Shown in pieces: positions 25,928 to 35,776 of a stretch of DNA of 64,000 nt. Position 1 is the stretch's first letter, and each line of letters begins with the position of its first letter. Location of the stretch: positions 346,149 to 410,148 of the forward strand of contig NZ_QMEY01000006.1 in NCBI RefSeq assembly GCF_003315795.1. Direction: 5' to 3'. A program made the translations under genes and the position numbers. The DNA comes from Spongiactinospora rosea. GTDB taxonomy: Bacteria; Actinomycetota; Actinomycetes; Streptosporangiales; Streptosporangiaceae. Under the pieces are notes generated by a model. That model was not told the DNA's origin. It worked only from the letters and a program-made list of their open reading frames with translations, and did no database searches.

Positions 25928-26401
25928 ATGGGCGAGACGGAGAGCGGCGGTGTGCGGCTGCGAGCGGTCCAGGAGGGCGACCTGGAGGTGTTCCTGGCCC
26001 AGGAGCACGATGCCGAGGCGGTGCGGCGATCGGGGTTCGCGCCGCGCCCGGAGGCCGCCTTCATGACCCACTGGACCGAGCGCATCCTGGCCGACCCGGC
26101 CGTCCTGGTGCGCACCGTCACGGTGGACGGCGAGCCCGCCGGGCACATCGTCTCATGGTGGGACGACGACCGGCGCTTCGTCGGCTACTGGCTCGGCCGG
26201 TCCCACTGGGGCCGGGGCGTGGGCACCTTGGCGCTGACGCTGTTCCTCAAGGAGGAGCCGGTCCGCCCGCTGTACGCCGACCCGCTCACCGGCAACACCG
26301 CCTCCGTGCGCCTGCTGGAAAGACTCGGCTTCCGGCGGCAGGGCACCGTGCGCCACGGCGACGCCGAGCACACCCTCCTCGCCCTCCACGACACGCCATG
26401 A
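25928..26401 (+). CDS. GNAT-family N-acetyltransferase
   Basis: A 157-residue RimJ/RimL-like acetyltransferase. VRLRAVQEGDLEVFLAQEHD opens the fold, YWLGRSHWGRGVGTLALTLFL is the acetyl-CoA site (RGVG), and NTASVRLLERLGFRRQG is the typical final segment. A GTG at 25904 is in frame; neither start has a strong ribosome site. Substrate unknown. Converges with uvrA. Confidence 0.85.
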   Translation: MGETESGGVRLRAVQEGDLEVFLAQEHDAEAVRRSGFAPRPEAAFMTHWTERILADPAVLVRTVTVDGEPAGHIVSWWDDDRRFVGYWLGRSHWGRGVGTLALTLFLKEEPVRPLYADPLTGNTASVRLLERLGFRRQGTVRHGDAEHTLLALHDTP

Positions 26402-26418
26402 CCGGGCCGCAGAAGCGG

Positions 26419-26447
26419 CCCCGCCGCCCTCGGGGAGGGCGGCGGGG
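26419..26447. terminator. Perfect 12-bp hairpin between convergent GNAT and uvrA
   Basis: CCCCGCCGCCCT pairs fully with AGGGCGGCGGGG around a 5-base loop, in the 59-base gap of two convergent genes. A bidirectional terminator is the likely role. Confidence 0.75.
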
Positions 26448-26460
26448 TGGCGCGGGCCGG

Positions 26461-29301
26461 TCAGCCGGGGAGGATCTTGCGCAGGAAGCGGCCGGTGTGG
26501 CTGGCGTCGACCTGGGCCAGGTCTTCGGGGGTGCCGGTGGCGACGACGGTGCCGCCCCGGGAGCCGCCCTCCGGGCCCATGTCGATGAGCCAGTCGGCGG
26601 TCTTGATCACATCGAGGTTGTGCTCGATGACGATCACCGTGTTGCCGCCGTCCACCAGGCGGCCGAGGACGCCGAGCAGCCGGCGGATGTCCTCGAAGTG
26701 CAGGCCGGTGGTCGGCTCGTCGAGCACGTAGACCGTGCGGCCGGTGGAGCGGCGCTGCAGCTCGGAGGCGAGCTTGACGCGCTGCGCCTCACCGCCCGAC
26801 AGGGTGGTGGCGGGCTGGCCCAGGCGGACGTAGCCGAGCCCGACGTCGTTGAGGGTCTTGAGGTGCCGCTTGATCGCGGGGATCGCGTCGAAGAACGACA
26901 GGCCCTCCTCGATCGGCATGTCGAGCACCTCGGCGATGGTCTTGCCCTTGTAGTGGACCTCCAGCGTCTCCCGGTTGTACCGGGCGCCGTGGCAGACCTC
27001 GCACGGCACGTAGACGTCGGGCAGGAAGTTCATCTCGATCTTGATGGTGCCGTCGCCCGCGCACGACTCGCAGCGCCCGCCCTTGACGTTGAAGCTGAAC
27101 CTTCCCGGCTGGTAGCCGCGCACCTTCGCCTCGCTGGTGGCCGCGAAGAGCTTCCTGACGTGGTCGAAGACGCCGGTGTAGGTGGCCGGGTTGGAGCGCG
27201 GGGTGCGGCCGATGGGCGACTGGTCGACGTGGACGACCTTGTCCACCTGGTCCATCCCGTTGATCCGGGAGTGCCGGCCGGGCACCGTGCGCGCCCCGTG
27301 CAGCTCCTTGGCCAGCGAGGTGTAGAGGATGTCGTTGACCAGGGTGGACTTGCCCGACCCTGACACGCCGGTGATCGCGGTGAACACGCCGAGCGGGAAC
27401 TCGACGTCCACGCCCTTGAGATTGTGCTCGCGTGCGCCCTTGACCACGATCTGCCGCTTCTTGTCGCGCTTGCGGCGCTCGGCGGGCACCGCGATGGACC
27501 GCCGCCCGCTGAGGTAGGCGCCGGTCAGCGACCCCTCGCTGGACAGCAGGTCGCTGACGGTGCCGGAGACCACGACCTGCCCGCCGTGCTCACCGGCTCC
27601 CGGGCCGATGTCGACGACCCAGTCGGCGGCGGCGATGGTGTCCTCGTCGTGCTCGACCACGATGAGGGTGTTGCCCATGTCGCGCAGCCGGATCAGCGTC
27701 TCCAGCAGCCGCTGGTTGTCGCGCTGGTGCAGGCCGATGGACGGCTCGTCGAGGACGTACAGGACGCCGACCAGGCCCGACCCGATCTGTGTGGCCAGCC
27801 GGATGCGCTGGGCCTCACCGCCTGCCAGGGTGGCCGCCGCCCGATCCATCGTCAGGTAGTCGAGCCCGACGTCGAGCAGGAACCCCATCCGGGCGTTGAT
27901 CTCCTTGACCACCCGGGCGGCGATCTGCGAGTCGCGCTCGGACAGTGTGAGGTCGGCCAGGAACTTGGCGCACTCGCCGATGGACATCGCCGCGACGTCG
28001 GCGATGGACCGCTCGCCCACGGTGACCGCGAGCGTGACCGGCTTGAGCCGGGCGCCCTTGCAGGCCGGGCACGGGATCTCCCGCATGTAGCCCTCAAACC
28101 GCTCCCGGCTCGTGTCGCTCTCGGCCTCGGCGTGCCTGCGCTGCACCCAGGGGATGATCCCCTCGAAGGTGGTGTAGTAGGAGCGCTGCCTGCCGTAGCG
28201 GTTGCTGTAGCGGACGTGGACCTGCTCGTCGTGCCCGTGCAGCAGCGCCTTCTGCGCCTTCTTGGGCAGCCGGCCCCACTGGGTGGCCAGGGTGAACCCC
28301 ATCGCGTTGCCCAGCGCCTCGACCAGCCGGTTGAAGTAGTCGCTGGTGTGCCCGTTGGACCAGGGCGAGATCGCGCCCTCGCCCAGGCTCTTGTCCGGGT
28401 CGGGCACCACCAGGTCGGGGTCGACCTCCATGCGGGTGCCGAGGCCGGTGCACTCGGGGCAGGCCCCGAACGGGGAGTTGAAGGAGAACGAGCGCGGCTC
28501 CAGCTCCTCGAACGACATGTCGTCGTAAGGGCAGTAGAGGTGCTCGGAATAGAACCGCTCCCGGCCGGGGTCGTCTTCGGCCAGGTCGACGAAGTCGAGG
28601 GTGATCGTGCCGCCGGAGAGCTGGAGCGCGGTCTCCACCGAGTCGGTGAGCCTGCGGCGCGCCGACTCCTTGACCGCCAGCCGGTCGACGATCACCTCGA
28701 TGTCGTGCTTTTCGTACTTTTTCAGGGTGGGCGGCTCTTCGAGCCGCACCACCGTGCCGTCGACCCGGGCCCGGGCGAAGCCCTTGGCCTGAAGCTGGGA
28801 GAACAGCTCCCCGTACTCGCCCTTGCGCCCGCGCACGACCGGCGCGAGCACCTGGAAGCGGGTGCCCTCCGCAAGCTCCAGCACCCGGTCCACGATCTGC
28901 TGCGGGCTCTGCCGGGCGATCGGCCTGGCACAGGCCGGGCAGTGCGGCTTGCCGATGCGCGCCCACAGCAGGCGCAGATAGTCGTAGACCTCGGTGATGG
29001 TGCCGACGGTGGAGCGCGGGTTGCGGCTGGTGGACTTCTGGTCGATGGAGACCGCGGGCGAGAGCCCTTCGATGAAGTCGACGTCGGGTTTGTCCATCTG
29101 GCCGAGGAACTGCCTGGCGTAGGCCGACAGTGACTCGACATAGCGCCGCTGGCCCTCGGCGAAGATCGTGTCGAAGGCCAGGCTGGACTTGCCGGAACCG
29201 GACAGGCCGGTGAAGACGATGAGCGAGTCTCGTGGCAGATCCAGCGAGACGTCTTTGAGGTTGTGTTCGCGTGCGCCACGCACGATCAGGCGATCAGCCA
29301 C
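26461..29301 (-). CDS. uvrA: Excinuclease ABC subunit A
   Basis: A 946-residue UvrA, the damage-recognition ATPase. Two ABC cassettes: Walker [15 protein letters not shown] and [13 protein letters not shown]; signature [12 protein letters not shown] and [12 protein letters not shown]; Walker [13 protein letters not shown] and [12 protein letters not shown]. Zinc-binding Cys pairs are at CPAC (insertion domain), CPECTG and CEVCHG. GTG 29301 gives the standard [17 protein letters not shown] looked for a LexA-type GAAC-N4-GTTC box in the 246-base upstream gap and saw none. Confidence 0.98.
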   Translation of the reverse strand: MADRLIVRGAREHNLKDVSLDLPRDSLIVFTGLSGSGKSSLAFDTIFAEGQRRYVESLSAYARQFLGQMDKPDVDFIEGLSPAVSIDQKSTSRNPRSTVGTITEVYDYLRLLWARIGKPHCPACARPIARQSPQQIVDRVLELAEGTRFQVLAPVVRGRKGEYGELFSQLQAKGFARARVDGTVVRLEEPPTLKKYEKHDIEVIVDRLAVKESARRRLTDSVETALQLSGGTITLDFVDLAEDDPGRERFYSEHLYCPYDDMSFEELEPRSFSFNSPFGACPECTGLGTRMEVDPDLVVPDPDKSLGEGAISPWSNGHTSDYFNRLVEALGNAMGFTLATQWGRLPKKAQKALLHGHDEQVHVRYSNRYGRQRSYYTTFEGIIPWVQRRHAEAESDTSRERFEGYMREIPCPACKGARLKPVTLAVTVGERSIADVAAMSIGECAKFLADLTLSERDSQIAARVVKEINARMGFLLDVGLDYLTMDRAAATLAGGEAQRIRLATQIGSGLVGVLYVLDEPSIGLHQRDNQRLLETLIRLRDMGNTLIVVEHDEDTIAAADWVVDIGPGAGEHGGQVVVSGTVSDLLSSEGSLTGAYLSGRRSIAVPAERRKRDKKRQIVVKGAREHNLKGVDVEFPLGVFTAITGVSGSGKSTLVNDILYTSLAKELHGARTVPGRHSRINGMDQVDKVVHVDQSPIGRTPRSNPATYTGVFDHVRKLFAATSEAKVRGYQPGRFSFNVKGGRCESCAGDGTIKIEMNFLPDVYVPCEVCHGARYNRETLEVHYKGKTIAEVLDMPIEEGLSFFDAIPAIKRHLKTLNDVGLGYVRLGQPATTLSGGEAQRVKLASELQRRSTGRTVYVLDEPTTGLHFEDIRRLLGVLGRLVDGGNTVIVIEHNLDVIKTADWLIDMGPEGGSRGGTVVATGTPEDLAQVDASHTGRFLRKILPG

Positions 29302-29547
29302 GGTGATCCCGATGTAGGAGGTTGGAAGGGTCGATCCTGCTGCACGGGCAGGTTAGCGGGAGGCTCCGACAAAATCTCGCCGACGGCCGCCGGCGCCGTC
29401 GACACTTCGGGCGCACAACGTCCCACCGCAGGTCATTGGCTTCAACGCGGGGAAGGACCGGGTTATGCCCGGTGAGCATGATCCGGGTGGGGGAGGATGG
29501 GGCGGACCGAGTGGGCGCACGCCCCGACGGCAGCGAGGAGGATCTCC

Positions 29548-30192
29548 GTGACCTACACCGGCGATGTGAGCCAGGGCGGCCCCGCCGACGTCCGTGAGCT
29601 GAACGACATCACGATCGGCAAGCTGGAGGTGGGCGGCTTCGGCAACAACGCCTACCTGCTGCGCTGCAAGGAGACCGGCGACGGCCTGCTGATCGACGCC
29701 GCGGCCGAGCCGGACCGGCTGCTGGAGTGGATCGGCGACGCGCCGATCAGCAAGATCGTGACCACGCACCGGCACCGGGACCACTGGCTGGCGCTGGCGG
29801 ACGTGCACCGGGCGACCGGCGCGACCGTGGTCGCCCACCCGCTGGACGCGCCGCACCTGCCGACGCCCGCCGGGCTGGAGGTCGAGCACGGCGACCGCGT
29901 CACGCTGGGGGTGCTCACGCTGGAGGTGATCCACCTGCGCGGGCACACGCCGGGCTCGATCGCGTTGCTCTACCAGGACGGCCACCTGTTCACCGGCGAC
30001 TCGCTGTTCCCCGGCGGGGTGGGCAACACCGAACGCGACCCGGCGCGGTTCGCGCAGCTCTTCGGCGACGTCAAGGAGCGGATCTTCGACCGGCTGCCCG
30101 ACTCGGCGTGGGTCTACCCCGGGCACGGCAAGGACACCACGCTGGGCGCCGAGCGCGCGTCGCTGCCCGAGTGGGAGGCCCGCGGCTGGTAG
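29548..30192 (+). CDS. MBL-fold metallohydrolase (glyoxalase II-like)
   Basis: A 214-residue metallo-beta-lactamase fold protein. The metal motif is THRHRDHW (HxHxDH), with RGHTPGSIALLY, FTGDSLFP and YPGHGKDTTLG giving the remaining ligands. The pattern is that of glyoxalase II-like or bacillithiol/mycothiol-type thioester hydrolases. GTG 29548 follows GAGGAGG at six bases. In streptomycetes a similar gene also lies beside uvrA. Substrate unproven. Confidence 0.88.
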   Translation: MTYTGDVSQGGPADVRELNDITIGKLEVGGFGNNAYLLRCKETGDGLLIDAAAEPDRLLEWIGDAPISKIVTTHRHRDHWLALADVHRATGATVVAHPLDAPHLPTPAGLEVEHGDRVTLGVLTLEVIHLRGHTPGSIALLYQDGHLFTGDSLFPGGVGNTERDPARFAQLFGDVKERIFDRLPDSAWVYPGHGKDTTLGAERASLPEWEARGW

Positions 30193-30227
30193 CCCCGGCC
30201 GCGGTGCCCGCAGGCCCGTCTGGGCGC

Positions 30228-31073
30228 TCAGCCCAGCCGGGCCCGCTGCTCGCGGCGCTGCTCGCGCTTGAACATCAGCACCCGCAGCGGGATGGCGGTC
30301 ACCAGCGCGATCTGCATGCTGGCCCCCACCTTGATCAGCGTGTCGCCGCCCTCCGGCCAGGCGGCCCAGACGGTGAGGCAGGCCACGTTGATCATTATCC
30401 AGGCGAGCACCACGGCGGCGAGCTGTCCCTTGGGCTTGGGGTACTCGATCCGGCTGACCATCAGCCAGGCCACCGCGAAGATGGCCAGCAGCGCGAAGTA
30501 GGTCGGCGGGAACAACAGCACCACCGACACCACCGTCATCGCGCCCATCGGGATGGGCAGGCCCATGAAGTCGCCGCTCTTGGTCTTGACGCAGGCGAAT
30601 CTGGCCAGCCGTACGACGCCGCCGATCAGCACCGACCCGGCCGCGGCGAGCACCAGCCACAGCGGCAGCGCGGAGGAGAACCCCGCCCACATCACCACCA
30701 TGAACGCCGGGGCCAGCCCGAAGCTGATCACATCGGCCAGGTTGTCCAGCTCGGCGCCCATCGCCGAGGCGCGGAACCGCCGGGCCACCAGGCCGTCGAA
30801 CAGGTCGCAGGTGGCGCCGATCAACAGCAGCACCACCGCGGTGGCGAAGTAACGGGAGTCGGGGGCGAAGGTCCGGGTCTCCTGGAGCTGGCTGATCGCC
30901 GACCAGGCGAGCACGCATACCGCCAGGAACCCGCACAGCGCGTTGCCCAGCGACAGCGAGTCGGCGGCCGAGAGGCGGAACGCCTTGCCCACCGGCCCCT
31001 TCGGCTCGTCGTCGACCTCACCGGCGGTGTCCACCCGGTGGACATCGTCCACCGGCCACCCCGCGTCAGCCAT
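30228..31073 (-). CDS. pssA: CDP-diacylglycerol-serine O-phosphatidyltransferase
   Basis: A 281-residue CDP-alcohol phosphatidyltransferase making phosphatidylserine. The signature DG-x2-AR-x8-G-x3-D-x3-D is seen as DGLVARRFRASAMGAELDNLAD. About eight membrane segments and a basic C-terminus (KREQRREQR) follow. The ATG at 31073 overlaps the end of psd by a few bases; a TTG at 31079 is also possible. Together with psd it completes phosphatidylethanolamine synthesis. Confidence 0.93.
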   Translation of the reverse strand: MADAGWPVDDVHRVDTAGEVDDEPKGPVGKAFRLSAADSLSLGNALCGFLAVCVLAWSAISQLQETRTFAPDSRYFATAVVLLLIGATCDLFDGLVARRFRASAMGAELDNLADVISFGLAPAFMVVMWAGFSSALPLWLVLAAAGSVLIGGVVRLARFACVKTKSGDFMGLPIPMGAMTVVSVVLLFPPTYFALLAIFAVAWLMVSRIEYPKPKGQLAAVVLAWIMINVACLTVWAAWPEGGDTLIKVGASMQIALVTAIPLRVLMFKREQRREQRARLG

Positions 31074-31716
31074 GGTCAAGTCCGGTCACCCCCGCTTTGG
31101 TCCTGTCACCTACGGTCACCGCCGGGGTGATCCCCTCCGGCAGGTAGGTGTCCACCCGTGAGCCCAGGCGGATGAGCCCGATCCGCTGGCCGCGCGCCAC
31201 CTTGGCGCCGGGCGTCAAGTAGGGCACGACCCTGCGGGCCATCGCCCCGGCGATCTGCACCAGTTCGATGTCCCCGAGTGCGGTGTCGAAGTGCCACACG
31301 ACGCGCTCGTTCGCTTCGCTGTCCTTGTTGAAGGCAGGGAGGAACCCACCCGAGACATGCTCTACCGACGTGACGGTTCCAGCAAGAGGCGCACGGTTCA
31401 CGTGTACGGCGAGCGGGCTCATGAAGATCGCCACCCGGGTGCGGCCGTCCGGCTGCGGGTCGACGCTCTGTACGACGCCGTCGGCGGGCGCCAGCACGCG
31501 AGCGGTCCCGGGGGCACGCTCCGGGTCGCGGAAGAACCAGAGCATGCCACCGGTGACCGCGGCCAGCGGGACCGCCGCGAACGCCCAGCGGCGATCCCGG
31601 CGGGTCAGAAGTGACGTCACCGCTGCTGCCGCCACGGTGGGGGCCAGCCACGGTGAGACACCACGGGCCAGCCGCACGCGGCGGGAGAGAGTGGTTCGAG
31701 CTGAATCGTGGGACAC
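31066..31716 (-). CDS. psd: Phosphatidylserine decarboxylase (type II, short form)
   Basis: A 216-residue proenzyme that makes phosphatidylethanolamine. WFFRDPER, ADGVVQSV, FMSPLAVHVNRAP (conserved His), and the self-cleavage site near IRLGSRVDTYLP (Ser becomes the pyruvoyl group) are present. An N-terminal hydrophobic hairpin anchors it. GTG start at 31716 with AAGG upstream. The end overlaps pssA, so the two are coupled. Confidence 0.94.
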   Translation of the reverse strand: MSHDSARTTLSRRVRLARGVSPWLAPTVAAAAVTSLLTRRDRRWAFAAVPLAAVTGGMLWFFRDPERAPGTARVLAPADGVVQSVDPQPDGRTRVAIFMSPLAVHVNRAPLAGTVTSVEHVSGGFLPAFNKDSEANERVVWHFDTALGDIELVQIAGAMARRVVPYLTPGAKVARGQRIGLIRLGSRVDTYLPEGITPAVTVGDRTKAGVTGLDHG

Positions 31717-31835
31717 GGGGAACCTTATGTGAGGATTTCCGGCTATTTGGTCGCCGCCTTCAGAAGGATGTTACCGATCCCACACCCCATAGTCGGCGCA
31801 ATGAGACAAGCAAAGCGCCCGCCACCATGGTTCGG

Positions 31836-32834
31836 CTACCCCTGCTGAGTGGTCTGCGGACTGGTGGGGGCGTCCACATCGCCGCCCTTGCGCGCGTCGC
31901 TGCGCGCCTTGAGCAGGCTGGCCACCGTGGTGACGACCATGGTGACCCCGATGACCGTCAGGGACAGCCAGATCGGCACCTGGGGGGCCCAGGAGACGTG
32001 GTTGGAGTGCAGTGCCTCCAGAAGCAGCTTAACCCCGATGAAGGCCAGGATGAACGCCAGACCATAGCTGATGTACACCAACCGCTGCAGAAGGCCGCCC
32101 AGCAGGAAGTAGAGCTGGCGCAGGCCCATCAGCGCGAACGCGTTGGCGGTGAAGACGATGAACGCGTCCTGGGTGAGGCCGAAGATCGCCGGGATCGAGT
32201 CGATCGCGAACATCAGGTCGGTGGTGCCGATCGCGATCATGACGATCAGCATCGGGGTCACCATGCGCCGGCCGTCCACCTTGACGGTGACCTTGGAGCC
32301 CACGTAGTCGTCGGTGGTCGGCAGCGCCCGCCGCGCCCACCTCAGCACGATGTTCTCGTTGACCTCCTCCTCCTTGCCGTGCTGGCGGATGATGCCGTAG
32401 GCGGTGTAGAGGAGGAAGACCCCGAACACGTAGAACAGCCAGCTGAAGTTGGCCAGCGCGGCCGCGCCGAGCGCGATGAAGATGCCGCGCATGACCAGGG
32501 CGATCAGGATGCCGATCAGCAGCACCTTGTGCTGGTACGCCTTGGGGACGGCGAACCGGCTCATGATGATGAAGAAGACGAAGAGGTTGTCGACGCTCAG
32601 GCTGTACTCGGTCAGATACCCGGCGAAGAACTCGCCCGCCTTCGCGCCCCCCGCCACCAGCCACATGCCGATCCCGAAGAGGGCGGCGAGGGCCACATAG
32701 AACCCGACCCAGAACCCCGCCTGGCGCATGGAGAACTCACGGGGTTCTCCCCGGTCCACGATCCAGAGGTCTACTGCAAGCACCACGAGAAGGCCGCCGA
32801 TGACGGCGGCCCATGCCCACACGGATACGTCCAC
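31836..32834 (-). CDS. TerC/Alx-family integral membrane protein
   Basis: A 332-residue TerC-family protein with about nine membrane segments. The family motifs EYSLSVDNLFVFFIIMSRF and TTDLMFAIDSIPAIFGLTQD carry the conserved Asp and Glu residues thought to bind metal. Members act in manganese export or in metallation of exported proteins and in tellurite resistance. The C-terminal tail is short and polar. Its 5' leader carries a probable yybP-ykoY (manganese) riboswitch, which supports a manganese role. Confidence 0.93.
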   Translation of the reverse strand: MDVSVWAWAAVIGGLLVVLAVDLWIVDRGEPREFSMRQAGFWVGFYVALAALFGIGMWLVAGGAKAGEFFAGYLTEYSLSVDNLFVFFIIMSRFAVPKAYQHKVLLIGILIALVMRGIFIALGAAALANFSWLFYVFGVFLLYTAYGIIRQHGKEEEVNENIVLRWARRALPTTDDYVGSKVTVKVDGRRMVTPMLIVMIAIGTTDLMFAIDSIPAIFGLTQDAFIVFTANAFALMGLRQLYFLLGGLLQRLVYISYGLAFILAFIGVKLLLEALHSNHVSWAPQVPIWLSLTVIGVTMVVTTVASLLKARSDARKGGDVDAPTSPQTTQQG

Positions 32835-32837
32835 GTT

Positions 32838-32985
32838 CGATTAACCTCCGGCGTGCGTGACAGACTGCCGGAGGTCTCTCCCGCCCGCGAGAAGACACGG
32901 CGGACCGTCAGCCCCGGGGGCCTCGTGGGGCGAGGCGGCACCGTGATGACGAGACTGACGCGAAAGGGATACTCCCCCCCTAACC
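32838..32985 (-). promoter_or_regulatory. Probable yybP-ykoY manganese riboswitch in the terC leader
   Basis: The leader is strongly structured. Near its 5' end it has GGGGAGTATCCC, the hallmark of one metal-binding loop of this class, followed by CGTCATCACGG. Near the 3' end CGGGAGAGACCTCCGG resembles the second loop. The last hairpin (GCCGGAGG) lies just before the start codon and could hide the ribosome site. A consensus-like -10 (TATACT, minus strand of 32991-32996) would start transcription right before the GGGGAGTA element. The class is known upstream of terC/alx and mntP genes. Not confirmed by a covariance search. Confidence 0.7.
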
Positions 32986-33011
32986 CACGCAGTATAGGTG
33001 AAGGGCAGGTC

Positions 33012-33040
33012 GGTACCTAATCTCGCCGGTACCTAATCTC
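33012..33040. repeat. Two tandem copies of a 16-bp unit at the 3' end of the glycosyltransferase gene
   Basis: GGTACCTAATCTC occurs twice, with a 3-base spacer. One copy contains the stop codon of the glycosyltransferase. It looks like a local duplication that left the stop intact. Confidence 0.75.
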
Positions 33041-34127
33041 CCGGGCCCGCGGCCGCCCCCAGGATAGACCGGTAGACGGCCAGCGCGGCAACCACCGCGT
33101 CGTCCTCGCCGGGAAGCTCCGCGCCGCGCCGCGCCGCCGCCTTCCCCAGCCGGGCGGCGAGGCCGGGTTCGCCGAGGACCCGCCGTACCGCCCCGGCCAG
33201 CGCCGCCACATCGCCGTACGGCACCAGCAGCCCAGCCTCCCCGAGCATGCCCGGAATCCCGCCCACCGCGCTCGCGATGACCGGGCGACCGGCACGCAAC
33301 GCCTCCTGCAGGCTCAGCGGCTGGCCCTCCCAGCGGCTCGGCACGACCACGGCGTCGGCCGCCGCGAACAGGTCGGGCATGTCGGCGCGGTCGCCGAGCA
33401 GCCGCACCGGCAGCCCCTCGGCGGCGATCCTGGCCGCCAGCGGCCCGCGCAGCGGCCCCTCCCCCGCCACCGCGAACAGCGCGTCCGGCACCGCCGCGGC
33501 GGCGTCGAGCAGTGTCTCCAGCCCCTTCTGCTGAGCCAGCCTGGCCACGGTCAGCAGCAGCGGGCGGCCCGCGGGCACGTCCAGCGCGGCCCGGGTCTCC
33601 CCCGGCGTACGCCCCGCGGCCGGAAGCGGCGGCGCCGGGACGACGGCGGGCACCACCCGCCGCGCCCCCAGGTCCGTCATCCGCGCCCCCAGGTCCGGGG
33701 AGACCGGCAGGACCACCCCGGCCCTCCTGGCCACGATCCGCTCCAGCACTCCGTACACCGCCCCCACCGCGCCCCCGGCGGTCAGCGCGTTGTGCAGCGT
33801 CACCGCGAGGGGCGTCCGCCGCCCGGTGAGGGCCAGCGCGGCCAGCGCCCCGGCGCGCAGGCCGTGCGCGTGCACCACGTCCGCCCCAGCGCCGCGCAGC
33901 GCCGCCATGGCCCGCAGGTCGCCCCCCGGGCGCGGCCGGTCCGCGATCGGCACCGCCAGGAAGGCCGCGCCCGTCTCGGTGAAGCCGAACCGCTCCTGGG
34001 TCTCGCGCGGCCCGGCCACCGCCACCCGGTGCCCCCGGCGCACCAGGCCGGAGGCCAGGGTCCGCACATGCCGTCCCACGCCGCCCGCGCTGGTGCCCAG
34101 CACGAGCAGGATCCGCGCGTCATCCAT
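33033..34127 (-). CDS. Glycosyltransferase family 4 protein
   Basis: A 364-residue GT-B glycosyltransferase. The N-terminal acceptor domain opens ILLVLGTSAGGVGRHVRTLA. The donor domain has LLTVARLAQQKGLETLL, VAGEGPLR, and the GT4 E-x7-E region (SRWEGQPLSLQEALRAGRPVIAS). No signal or membrane segment. The ATG at 34127 overlaps the murJ stop by eight bases, so it belongs to the steA-mctB-murJ operon and probably modifies an envelope glycan; donor and acceptor are unknown. Confidence 0.88.
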   Translation of the reverse strand: MDDARILLVLGTSAGGVGRHVRTLASGLVRRGHRVAVAGPRETQERFGFTETGAAFLAVPIADRPRPGGDLRAMAALRGAGADVVHAHGLRAGALAALALTGRRTPLAVTLHNALTAGGAVGAVYGVLERIVARRAGVVLPVSPDLGARMTDLGARRVVPAVVPAPPLPAAGRTPGETRAALDVPAGRPLLLTVARLAQQKGLETLLDAAAAVPDALFAVAGEGPLRGPLAARIAAEGLPVRLLGDRADMPDLFAAADAVVVPSRWEGQPLSLQEALRAGRPVIASAVGGIPGMLGEAGLLVPYGDVAALAGAVRRVLGEPGLAARLGKAAARRGAELPGEDDAVVAALAVYRSILGAAAGPGD

Positions 34128-35769
34128 CCACTCGCTCCTCGATCGCCTCACGCCGCCCGCCGGGCCGTACCTTCGCCAGGGCCGCCAGCGCGTCGCGCCG
34201 GTCCACCAGCACCGCCACCGCGCCGCCGAGCACCGCCGCCGCCAGGCCCGCGAGCAGGGCGGGCGGCACGTTGGCCCACACCCCCTCGGGCGCACCGGAC
34301 AGCGCCACCACGCCCGCGCCCGCCGCGTACGCGGCCAGCCCGCCGAGCAGCGCGGCGGCCCCCGCCCTGCCGATCCCGCGCAGCGCGGCGCGCCCGCGCA
34401 GCCGCAGCACCGCGACGGCGAGCACCAGCCCTCCGGCCGACATGCCGACGGCGGCGCCCAGCGCCAGCCCGGCGGTCCCCCAGCCGGGCGGCATGCTCAG
34501 CGCGCACACCGTCTGGGCGGCCATCATCACCAGCCATCCGGCGACCGTGCCGGTGGCGGCGGCACGGCCGTGCCCCGCCGCGTACAGGACCTTGCCCAGG
34601 TGCGCCATCAGCGCGTACCCGGCCAGGCCGGGCGCGAACAGCGTGATCGCGCGGGTCAGTTCGTCCGGATCGACCGTGCTGACCGCGCCGTCCAGGAAGA
34701 TCCGCGCCACCGGCGTGGCCACCGCCGCCAGCAGCCCCGCCGCCAGCCCGGAGACCAGCAGCACCGCCCGGCTGGTGGCCGCCGACGCCGCCGCGAACCC
34801 CGCGGTGTCACCGTCCTGCGCGCGGGTGGACAGCATCGGGAACGCGGTGGTCGCGATCGGCAGGGCGAGCACCGCGTACGGTACGTGATAGATCGCCCAC
34901 GCGAAGTTGTAGACGACGATCGCCCCCTCGCCGATCCCCCGGTTGGCCAGCACGACGGTCAGCGCCATCGCGGCCTGCTGGGCGAGCAGCGCGGCCAGCC
35001 CGGCCACCGCCAGCCGCCTGACCACCGGCCCGACCCCCTCGGGGAACCGGAACGTCGGCCGCAGCCGCAGCCCGAGCCGGGCGGCCGGGCCGATCACGGT
35101 GAGCACGAGGGCCAGTACACCCAGTGTCGTGCCCACCGAGAGCACCAGCTCGGCGGGACGCGGCACCGCGAGCGGATCGGTCACCTCACCCCGGAGCGGA
35201 ACGAACAGCAGGTAGGCGACGATCATCACGATGCTCGACACCAGGGGCGCCACGGCGGCACCGGCGAACCGCCGGTGGGCCTGGAGCACGCCGTACAGCA
35301 CGACGGCCACCCCGTACAGCGGGATCTGCGGGGCGAAGACGACCAGCATCCGCGTGGCCACGTCCACCACCGCCGCCGCGTCGCAGTTGTCGGGCTGACC
35401 GGTGAACAGCCGGATCAGCGGCTCGGCCGTCAGCGCGGCGACCACCGCGAGTGGCACCAGCACGGCCACCACCCAGGTCAGCAGCGCCGAGGTGATGCGC
35501 CCCACGGTGGCGCGGTCGGCCGCCGAGGAGCGGGCCGCGGCGGCGGCCAGCACCGGCACCACCATCCCGGTCAGCGCGCCGCCGACCACCACCTCGAAGA
35601 CCATGTTCGGGATGTGGTTGGCGGTGAAGTAGGCGGTGGACAGGCAGTTGGTGCCCACGGTGCGGGCCAGGGCGAGCTGCTTGCCGAATCCGGTCAGCCG
35701 GGCCGCGACCGTGATGACGCCGATGAGCACCGCCGCCCCGGCCACTCCCTGCCCGAGCCGCCGCAACAC
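34120..35769 (-). CDS. murJ: Lipid II flippase MurJ
   Basis: A 549-residue MOP-superfamily exporter with about 14 membrane segments, moving lipid II to the outer face of the membrane. The start (ARLTGFGKQLALARTVG, then YFTANHIPNMVFEVVVGGALTGMVVPVL) is typical of MviN/MurJ. Arg and Lys residues of the central cavity are visible in these first helices. The actinobacterial form with a long kinase-like extension is not present; this is the short form. It may be a paralogue of the oriC-proximal murJ. Confidence 0.9.
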   Translation of the reverse strand: MLRRLGQGVAGAAVLIGVITVAARLTGFGKQLALARTVGTNCLSTAYFTANHIPNMVFEVVVGGALTGMVVPVLAAAAARSSAADRATVGRITSALLTWVVAVLVPLAVVAALTAEPLIRLFTGQPDNCDAAAVVDVATRMLVVFAPQIPLYGVAVVLYGVLQAHRRFAGAAVAPLVSSIVMIVAYLLFVPLRGEVTDPLAVPRPAELVLSVGTTLGVLALVLTVIGPAARLGLRLRPTFRFPEGVGPVVRRLAVAGLAALLAQQAAMALTVVLANRGIGEGAIVVYNFAWAIYHVPYAVLALPIATTAFPMLSTRAQDGDTAGFAAASAATSRAVLLVSGLAAGLLAAVATPVARIFLDGAVSTVDPDELTRAITLFAPGLAGYALMAHLGKVLYAAGHGRAAATGTVAGWLVMMAAQTVCALSMPPGWGTAGLALGAAVGMSAGGLVLAVAVLRLRGRAALRGIGRAGAAALLGGLAAYAAGAGVVALSGAPEGVWANVPPALLAGLAAAVLGGAVAVLVDRRDALAALAKVRPGGRREAIEERVDG

Positions 35770-35776
35770 GGTCTGT

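Noticed and set aside
29302..29547. LexA/SOS box upstream of uvrA
   Set aside because: No GAAC-N4-GTTC or close variant is visible in the gap.
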